Assembly: GCF_903645305.1 (NCBI RefSeq)
Contig: NZ_CAHJXO010000002.1
Coordinates: forward strand, 310,001 to 374,000
Length of the DNA: 64,000 nt
From: Corynebacterium sp. Marseille-P4321
GTDB lineage: Bacteria > Actinomycetota > Actinomycetes > Mycobacteriales > Mycobacteriaceae
Direction: 5' to 3'
Below the pieces are notes generated by a model. It saw nothing but the letters and a program-made list of their open reading frames with translations, was not told the DNA's origin and ran no database searches. This document shows, piece by piece, positions 58,355 through 64,000 of this stretch. How positions within the stretch are numbered: position 1 is the stretch's first letter; each line of letters starts with the position of its first letter. Made by a program: the position numbers and the translations under genes.

Positions 58355-58504
58355 CTAGCAGAAGTTGTAGTAGTAGCTATGCACGACGTCCCAGCCGCGT
58401 TGCTCGGCGAGGGCTTCGCAGTCCTGACGCTGCCGGTCGATGGCGAGGCCGTCCATGGCAGCATCTAACGAGATACGGAGGTAAATAGCAGCGCGTGTAG
58501 TCAT
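58355..58504 (-). pseudogene. chimeric ORF: N-terminus of a large serine recombinase fused to a short tail
   Basis: The 49-residue frame starts MTTRAAIYLRISLDAAMDGL, then AIDRQRQDCEALAEQRGWDV, the N-terminus of a large serine integrase including the catalytic Ser. It breaks off after about 41 residues into HSYYYNFC-stop, 5 bases before the permease start. The tail could be the end of a lactococcin-972-like precursor, which lies at this position in related operons; this is inference. Confidence 0.72.
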
Positions 58505-58522
58505 ACGCTATTCATAGCGCAT
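58502..58522. promoter_or_regulatory. inverted repeat between recombinase fragment and ychF
   Basis: ATACGCTAT and ATAGCGCAT (8 of 9 paired) flank a 2-base loop and cover the recombinase start. It directly borders the ychF stop. It may be part of an attachment site or a promoter operator. Confidence 0.45.
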
Positions 58523-59611
58523 TTAGGTTACATTGAAACGAAACTCCACGACGTCGCCGTCCACCATCACGTAGTCTTTGCCCTCCTGGCGCACCTTGCC
58601 GTGGGCGCGAGCCTCAGCCATGGAGCCGAGCTGGTCGAGGTCGTCGAACGCGACGATCTCCGCCTTGATGAAGCCCTTCTCGAAGTCGGTGTGAATCACG
58701 CCTGCGGCCTTCGGGGCGGTGTCGCCCTTGCGGATCGTCCACGCGCGCGCCTCCTTCGGCCCCGCGGTGAGGTAGGTCTGTAGCCCGAGGGTGTCGAAAC
58801 CGGCTTTGGCCAGCGTCTGCAGTCCCGGCTCGTCCTGTCCGACGGCGGCGAGGAGTTCGGCCGCGTCCTCGTCGTCAAGCTCAAGCAGCTCCGTCTCCGT
58901 CTGCGCGTCGAGGAAGACCGCCTCGGCGGGGGCGACGAGCTCGCGCAGCTCCTGCTTCTTCGCCTCGTCGGTGAGCACCGCCTCGTCGGAGTTGAAGACG
59001 TAGAGGAAGGGCTTCGCCGTCATGAGGTGCAGGTGGTGCAGCAGCGGCAGGTCAATATCGCCGGTTTTGGAAGCGGCGAAGAGGGTGCGGCCGTCCTCGA
59101 GCACCGCCTGGGCCTTCTTGGCTTCCTCGGCCTGGGCGGCGATGTCCTTGTCCTTGCGGCCGTCCTTCTCCAGGCGCGGCAAGGCCTTCTCAATAGTCTG
59201 CAGGTCGGCGAGGATGAGCTCGGTGTTAATCACGTCAATGTCGCTCGAGGGGTTGACCTGGCCGTCGACGTGGATCACGTTGTCGTCGCTGAAAGCGCGC
59301 ACCACCTGGCAGATCGCGTCCGCCTCACGGATGTTGGCCAGAAAGGCGTTACCCATGCCCTCGCCCTCGGACGCACCCTTGACAATGCCGGCGATGTCCA
59401 CGAAGGACACCGTCGCGGGCAGCACACGCTCCGAGTCGAAGATCTCCGCCAGCCGGTCCAAGCGCGGATCCGGCAGCTCAACCAGGCCCACGTTGGGCTC
59501 GATGGTGGCGAAGGGGTAGTTGGCCGCAAGCACCTCGTTGCGCGTCAGCGCGTTAAACAGGGTGGATTTACCAACGTTGGGCAGACCGACAATTCCAAGA
59601 GTAAGGCTCAC
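58523..59611 (-). CDS. ychF: redox-regulated ATPase YchF (Obg-like GTPase family)
   Basis: A 362-residue P-loop protein of usual YchF length. It begins SLTLGIVGLPNVGKSTLFNA with the G1 motif, has FVDIAGIVKGASEGEGMGN (G3 and switch), and ends in a TGS-like domain with GDVVEFRFNV. It binds ATP and associates with ribosomes. I use GTG 59611 to match the family start; ATG 59620 would add three residues. The mobile region begins directly after its stop. Confidence 0.93.
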   Translation of the reverse strand: MSLTLGIVGLPNVGKSTLFNALTRNEVLAANYPFATIEPNVGLVELPDPRLDRLAEIFDSERVLPATVSFVDIAGIVKGASEGEGMGNAFLANIREADAICQVVRAFSDDNVIHVDGQVNPSSDIDVINTELILADLQTIEKALPRLEKDGRKDKDIAAQAEEAKKAQAVLEDGRTLFAASKTGDIDLPLLHHLHLMTAKPFLYVFNSDEAVLTDEAKKQELRELVAPAEAVFLDAQTETELLELDDEDAAELLAAVGQDEPGLQTLAKAGFDTLGLQTYLTAGPKEARAWTIRKGDTAPKAAGVIHTDFEKGFIKAEIVAFDDLDQLGSMAEARAHGKVRQEGKDYVMVDGDVVEFRFNVT

Positions 59612-59672
59612 CTCGACCATGCTAGTGCACGCCCGGTAGGCGTCGTCGCAAAGCACCATGCGATGGTGCACA

Positions 59673-61064
59673 ATGGTGCGTGTGAGCGAGACCCAAACCG
59701 ACACCCACGGCGGCGCGAAGCAGGCCGAAAACTTAAGAGATGACCGCGTGGACCGCAGCGTGGTGTTCGGCGAATGGATCTCTTCCACCGCGAAGTTCAC
59801 GCTGCAGATGATTGTCATCGCAGTGTTTTTGTACGTGCTGGCGAAGATCATCGGCGCGTTCTGGGCGGGCATCTTGCCGATGACGCTGGCGCTGATCGTG
59901 TGCACGGTGCTCTCCCCCATCTCCACCTCGATGCGTCGCGCTGGCCTGCCCTCTGGCCTCGCCGCGTTCTTCACGCTGTTGATATTCGTTGGCGCGCTGG
60001 CGGCGCTGGCCATGCTCATCGCTCCCGACATCATTGGCCAGTCCCGCCTGCTCTATCTGCAGGCCCTCGAAGGCGTGCAGCGAATCCAACTGTGGCTGCA
60101 GGGCCCGCCACTGAACGTGGACCCGGACAACATCAACACCGCGGTCAATGAAATCGCGCAGTGGATCCAAAACCAGGCGGGCGCCATCGCTGGCGGCGTG
60201 TTCTCAGGCATCGGCACCGCGGCCGGCCTGACGGTGACCCTCATGGTGATCTTGGTGGTCACGTTCTTCTTCCTCAAAGACGGCCACCGGTTCCTGCCGT
60301 GGCTGCGCTCCGCCACGGGTGGGCGCACCGGCCTGCACGCCACTGAGCTGCTTACCCGCTCGTGGAACACGCTGTCGGGCTACATCCGCGCGCAGGCAGT
60401 CGTTTCGCTTATCGACGCTGTCTTTATCGGCGTGGGCATCTCCATCGTCGGCGTGCCGATGGCGTTCACGCTGGCAGTGATCACTTTCGTGGCTGGCTTC
60501 ATCCCGATCGTCGGTGCCGTGGTCGCCGGCGCGTTGGCAGTGTTGGTCGCCCTGGTGTCGCTGGGCTTTACCGAGGCGCTCATCGTGCTGGCCATCGTCA
60601 TTGCGGTGCAGCAGCTCGAGGGCAACATCCTCTCCCCGATGCTGCAGTCGCGCGCCATGAATCTCCACCCGGTGATTGTGCTGGTTTCCGTGACCATCGG
60701 CGGCGGCCTGTTCGGTCTCGTGGGCGCCTTCCTTGCCGTGCCGGTCGCGGCGATGGTGGCGGTGGCGTACCGCTACCTGCTGGATATGCTGCGCATCAAC
60801 TCCGGCGAGATGGGGGCGGACGACATCACTTTCGTCACCCCGGAGGGCCAGCTCATCGCTGAGATCGACGAGCAAGAGAGCGTGCACAAGCGTCAGGAGT
60901 GGCGTGGGGAGCGCGAGTGGGCGAAGGAACCCGTCACGGACAATGAGCAGGACGAGCGATCGCAGCGCCCGCTCGGCTCGACGAGCTGGAAGCGCATTAA
61001 AGAAGCTGGCGAGAGGCTACGCAAGTCCCGCACTATCGAACATCCTTCCGAACCAAGGGAGTAG
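59673..61064 (+). CDS. AI-2E/PerM family membrane protein
   Basis: A 463-residue protein with about eight helices in the UPF0118 (AI-2E transporter) pattern. Marker segments are VTFFFLKDGHRFLPWL, SGYIRAQAVVSLIDAVFIGV and the terminal GGGLFGLVGAFLAVPVAA. A long charged cytosolic tail (about 365-463) is typical of corynebacterial members. The role is poorly defined: transport, osmotic or cell-envelope. ATG 59673 is chosen; GTG 59682 is possible. An 11-mer at 60408 encodes LID. Confidence 0.85.
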   Translation: MVRVSETQTDTHGGAKQAENLRDDRVDRSVVFGEWISSTAKFTLQMIVIAVFLYVLAKIIGAFWAGILPMTLALIVCTVLSPISTSMRRAGLPSGLAAFFTLLIFVGALAALAMLIAPDIIGQSRLLYLQALEGVQRIQLWLQGPPLNVDPDNINTAVNEIAQWIQNQAGAIAGGVFSGIGTAAGLTVTLMVILVVTFFFLKDGHRFLPWLRSATGGRTGLHATELLTRSWNTLSGYIRAQAVVSLIDAVFIGVGISIVGVPMAFTLAVITFVAGFIPIVGAVVAGALAVLVALVSLGFTEALIVLAIVIAVQQLEGNILSPMLQSRAMNLHPVIVLVSVTIGGGLFGLVGAFLAVPVAAMVAVAYRYLLDMLRINSGEMGADDITFVTPEGQLIAEIDEQESVHKRQEWRGEREWAKEPVTDNEQDERSQRPLGSTSWKRIKEAGERLRKSRTIEHPSEPRE

Positions 61065-61094
61065 CGCGTCGGGCCGTGTGCCAGACTGCAGTGC

Positions 61095-62117
61095 ATGTCG
61101 ACAGCCACTGCCCTACTTTTCCTCATCACCGGCCTTGTGCTGGGCCTTGCGTGCGGGTTCCTCCTCGGCGCCACGCGCCACCCGCCTGAGCCAGCGCCGG
61201 ATTTCAAGCCGGTCGCCCGCGCGCTGCGGGACATGCGCGACGAGCTGGACGCCATCAGCAAGCAGCAGGCGCTCACCTCGAACAATCTCGCAGGACAGGT
61301 ACAGGCAATCGGGCGCACCTCGGCCCGCCTACAGGACCGCACGGACCAGCTCATCACCGCGCTGCGCTCGCCGCAGACCCGGGGCCGCTGGGGCGAGGTG
61401 CAGCTCGAGCGCGTCGTCGAGCTCGGCGGAATGTTGGAGCATGTGGATTTCGAGGTGCAGGAGCATGTGCTTATCGACGGCTCCGCGGTGCGCCCCGACA
61501 TGGTCATCCGCCTCACCCAGGATCGCCGCGTGGTGGTGGACGCCAAGGTCCCCTTCGGCGCGTACCTCGACGCGCTGAACACCGACGACCCGGAGGAGCG
61601 GCAGGCGTATCTGAACCGGCACGTCAACCTGCTGCGGCACCACGTGGACACGTTGTCGTCGAAGCGCTACCTAGAGGCGTTTCAACCCACCCCTGAGTTC
61701 GTGGTGCTCTTCGTGCCGGCCGACCCGTTCCTGGACGCGGCGCTAGCCGTAGACCCGGAGCTTTTGGAGTACGCCTTCGCCCGCGGCGTAGCCATCACCA
61801 CCCCAACCACCCTGTTTGCCCTGCTGCGCACCGTCGCCCTCGGGTGGCGCCAGGAATCGCTGGCGCAGTCAGCGCAGGAGATCCAGCGGCTGGGGTCGGA
61901 GTTGCACCACCGACTGTCAACCATGGCGGAGCACTACAACCGAGTGGGCACCTCCCTGGAGAAGGCCGTCGAAGCGTACAACGCCACGCTCGCCTCGATG
62001 GATTCGCGCGTCATGGTCACCGCTCGCAAGCTGGAGCAGGCGCAGGTGCCGGCCTCATCGAAGGCGGCGCCGGAGTTACACCATGTCTCAGCGAGGGCGC
62101 GGCGCTTCGACGGGTAA
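61095..62117 (+). CDS. rmuC: DNA recombination protein RmuC
   Basis: A 340-residue RmuC-family protein: an N-terminal membrane helix (ATALLFLITGLVLGLACGFL), a coiled coil, then the nuclease-fold RmuC domain with GRWGEVQLERVVELGGM, DMVIRLTQDRRVVVDAKVPF and FVVLFVPADPFL, including the D-x-K-type catalytic set. It limits inversion recombination at short inverted repeats. An 11-mer at 61469 encodes LID. Confidence 0.92.
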   Translation: MSTATALLFLITGLVLGLACGFLLGATRHPPEPAPDFKPVARALRDMRDELDAISKQQALTSNNLAGQVQAIGRTSARLQDRTDQLITALRSPQTRGRWGEVQLERVVELGGMLEHVDFEVQEHVLIDGSAVRPDMVIRLTQDRRVVVDAKVPFGAYLDALNTDDPEERQAYLNRHVNLLRHHVDTLSSKRYLEAFQPTPEFVVLFVPADPFLDAALAVDPELLEYAFARGVAITTPTTLFALLRTVALGWRQESLAQSAQEIQRLGSELHHRLSTMAEHYNRVGTSLEKAVEAYNATLASMDSRVMVTARKLEQAQVPASSKAAPELHHVSARARRFDG

Positions 62118-62128
62118 ACTAACGCAGC

Positions 62129-62779
62129 GTGTCTACCCAGTCGTACCGGAACCAGCCCAGCCCGAACGCTACCTTTCTCGGGCTGCCAACCGCGTCCGGC
62201 ATCGGCATCATCTTCGCGGCGCTGTTCACCGGCGCGCTGATTTCACTGTCCGCCGGGGCCATCTCCTGGCCGCTGCTCGCCTTGTACGCGGTAGCCGTGA
62301 TTGCCGTGACCACGCTGGTGAACCCGAAGGGGCTGTTCCTCACCGTCACCTCGGCTCCCCTGCTGTTCGTGGTGGCGCTGGTGGCCACGGGGTATCTCAT
62401 GTCGCTGGATGAAATCTCGAGGGGCGGGTTTTCGTCGAAAACCGCACTGCTCTTCCTCGGCTACCCGGTGGCGCAGTTCTTTCCCCTGCTGTTTAGCGTC
62501 ACGGTGGGTTCACTGCTCATCGCGGTGCTTCGCATCTGGCTGATCGAGCGGCGCAACGCATCCATCCGCAAGTACGAATCGGCGGAGCGCAGCCAGCGCC
62601 AAGCCAGCAACCAACGCACGAACACGCAGGGTCGCAGGGCGCGCGAACGCGCCAAGTCGGTACCGGTGCAGGAGCTGCTGGAGCGCGCCAACTCCGAGCG
62701 CACGCGGCAGACCTCGAAGCAGAGCCGGGGCACCACCCGCGTGGTTGAGCGCCTCGGCGACGACCTGTACCGCGGCTAG
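62129..62779 (+). CDS. DUF6542 membrane protein
   Basis: A 216-residue protein with four predicted helices in residues 15-140 and a long basic, Gln/Arg-rich tail. The family is a regular neighbour of ispH and xseA in corynebacteria; function unknown. The GTG start is 12 bases after the rmuC stop, so the two are probably co-transcribed. It converges on ispH. Confidence 0.8.
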   Translation: MSTQSYRNQPSPNATFLGLPTASGIGIIFAALFTGALISLSAGAISWPLLALYAVAVIAVTTLVNPKGLFLTVTSAPLLFVVALVATGYLMSLDEISRGGFSSKTALLFLGYPVAQFFPLLFSVTVGSLLIAVLRIWLIERRNASIRKYESAERSQRQASNQRTNTQGRRARERAKSVPVQELLERANSERTRQTSKQSRGTTRVVERLGDDLYRG

Positions 62780-62788
62780 GAACGCCTG

Positions 62789-63742
62789 TTAGCGCTTCGG
62801 CACGCGCAGGTCGCGCGGCAGCGCAAACGTAATTGTCTCCACCGTGGTGGTGACCTGTTCAACGTCCGCGTACCCGCGCTCGGCGAGATAGTCGAGCACC
62901 TCGCGCACCAAAATGTCCGGCACCGAAGCGCCCGAGGTCACGCCGATGGTGGTCACTCCGTCGAGCCACGCGTCGTCGATCTGCGAGGGGTAGTCCACCA
63001 GGTGCGCGGCCCCCGCGCCTGCGTCGAGTGCCACCTCCACCAAGCGCTTCGAGTTCGACGAGTTCTGGGAGCCGACTACGATGACCAGATCGCAGCGCGG
63101 CGCGATTTCCTTAACCGCGGCCTGGCGGTTCTGGGTGGCGTAGCAAATGTCGTCGCTCGGCGGGTTCTCCAGGTTGGGGTACCGCTCGTGCAGGACGTTG
63201 ACGATCTCCATGGTCTCGTCGACCGAGAGCGTCGTCTGGGACAGCCACACCAGCTTTTGGTCCTCCGGGAAGTCCGGCAACCGCTTCACCCCGTCGATGC
63301 CGTCCACCAGGTGGGTCACCTCGGGTGCCTCGCCCGCGGTGCCCTCGACCTCCTCGTGGCCCTCGTGTCCGACCAGCAGGATGTGGTAGCCGTCGCGGGC
63401 GAAGCGCTTCGCCTCGTTGTGCACCTTGGTCACCAGCGGGCAGGACGCGTCGAGGGTGAGCAGGTTGCGCTGGGCGGCGGACTCGCGCACGGCCGGAGAC
63501 ACGCCGTGGGCGGAGAACACGAGGTGGGAGCCCTCGGGCACCTCATCGGTCTCGTCGACGAAGATTACGCCGCGTTGTTCCAGCGTTTCCACGACGTACT
63601 TGTTGTGCACGATCTCTTTGCGCACGTAAACGGGGGCACCGTACTTCTCCAGAGCCTTCTCAACGGTCTCCACTGCGCGGTCCACCCCGGCGCAGTAACC
63701 GCGGGGGGATGCGAGCAGCACGTTTTTTCCCTGATTTGGCAT
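62789..63742 (-). CDS. ispH: 4-hydroxy-3-methylbut-2-enyl diphosphate reductase
   Basis: A 317-residue iron-sulfur enzyme, last step of the MEP isoprenoid pathway (HMBPP to IPP and DMAPP). The three cluster Cys lie in [25 protein letters not shown] and [11 protein letters not shown], with the substrate Ser/Asn set in [13 protein letters not shown]. It starts with [15 protein letters not shown]. It is divergent from xseA across 99 bases. Confidence 0.96.
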   Translation of the reverse strand: MPNQGKNVLLASPRGYCAGVDRAVETVEKALEKYGAPVYVRKEIVHNKYVVETLEQRGVIFVDETDEVPEGSHLVFSAHGVSPAVRESAAQRNLLTLDASCPLVTKVHNEAKRFARDGYHILLVGHEGHEEVEGTAGEAPEVTHLVDGIDGVKRLPDFPEDQKLVWLSQTTLSVDETMEIVNVLHERYPNLENPPSDDICYATQNRQAAVKEIAPRCDLVIVVGSQNSSNSKRLVEVALDAGAGAAHLVDYPSQIDDAWLDGVTTIGVTSGASVPDILVREVLDYLAERGYADVEQVTTTVETITFALPRDLRVPKR

Positions 63743-63841
63743 GGAACCAACACTAACGAATCAACGTCAAAAACATAAGGCGGCCCGCGTCGGGCCGCGA
63801 TGTAGTCTAAGCCAAGCGCAACAAGCGGAAAGGAGCGTGCT

Positions 63842-64000
63842 GTGGCGGAATCGAAAAGTAGCCCGGAGGCGCCGTGGTCGGTGGCGCAGCTCAACGCCTC
63901 GGTGCGGGGGTGGGTGGAACGGCTGGGGTGGTTGTGGATTGAGGGGCAACTGACCCAAATCAACACGAAGCCGACGTGGAAGTTGTCGTACCTCACGCTG
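63842..64000 (+). CDS. xseA: exodeoxyribonuclease VII large subunit, 3' end outside the window
   Basis: Only the first 53 codons are present. They read [20 protein letters not shown] and then [20 protein letters not shown], the N-terminal OB-fold of XseA. AAAGGAG lies 7 bases before the GTG. The protein degrades single-stranded DNA with XseB, which is probably encoded downstream. Confidence 0.9.
   Translation, partial: MAESKSSPEAPWSVAQLNASVRGWVERLGWLWIEGQLTQINTKPTWKLSYLTL

Overview
The window looks like a chromosome segment of a GC-rich Corynebacterium. Supporting signs are the linked rmuC, DUF6542, ispH and xseA genes, ychF, a mycobacterial-type LigD/Ku pair, a DtxR-like iron box before a siderophore ABC operon, DUF3072 and DUF1707 proteins, and an erm(X)-type rRNA methylase. 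The species cannot be named from the sequence.

Layout. 0-20 kb is mostly intact metabolic and membrane genes: cupin, DUF4185, three MFS transporters (two in tandem), two PNPOx-like paralogues in tandem, a spermidine-synthase-like protein, a 2H phosphoesterase, the NHEJ genes ligD and ku, an iron-siderophore ABC operon, and small conserved genes. 20-38 kb appears to be an old tandem segmental duplication. The order VWA protein (+), DyP peroxidase/ChrA transporter (-), RelBE-like toxin-antitoxin plus ArfB (+) occurs twice at about 8-10 kb offset. One partner of each pair is usually truncated, frameshifted or mutated, and unrelated genes fill the gaps. 38-44.5 kb carries higBA, a TipAS-type MerR regulator, a mercury cluster (merR, merA and a Cys-pair membrane protein), a third ArfB fragment and remnants of VOC, LLM and DNA-methyltransferase genes. 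44.5-55.5 kb is plasmid-like: erm(X) with leader peptide and attenuator, three 367-bp direct repeats full of TACGAAAC motifs, a structured RNA ending in a terminator that also covers the ribosome binding site of a helix-turn-helix gene, large palindromes, a 5'-truncated relaxase, an IS256-family element with perfect 8-bp target duplication, ssb, a DUF4192 gene and a resolvase fragment. 55.6-58.5 kb is a lactococcin-972-type ABC pair whose bacteriocin gene appears to have been replaced by a serine-recombinase fragment. From 58.5 kb core genes resume (ychF, AI-2E transporter, rmuC, DUF6542, ispH, xseA).

How genes work together. LigD and Ku form the bacterial end-joining pair. The three ABC genes at 14-17 kb form one iron-regulated importer. 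The AAA+ and VWA genes at 20-23 kb are a translationally coupled MoxR/chelatase-like pair. The response regulator and kinase at 32.7-34.4 kb are a coupled two-component system. MerR, MerA and the small membrane protein form a mercury module.

The most unusual signal is an 11-mer, GCTTATCGACG, found 12 times exactly (six on each strand), all in 0-33 kb or 60-64 kb and never in the mobile region. It is often written with rare codons, so it looks like a selected chromosomal signature, perhaps an uptake-type or protein-binding sequence. All positions and counts were read by eye.
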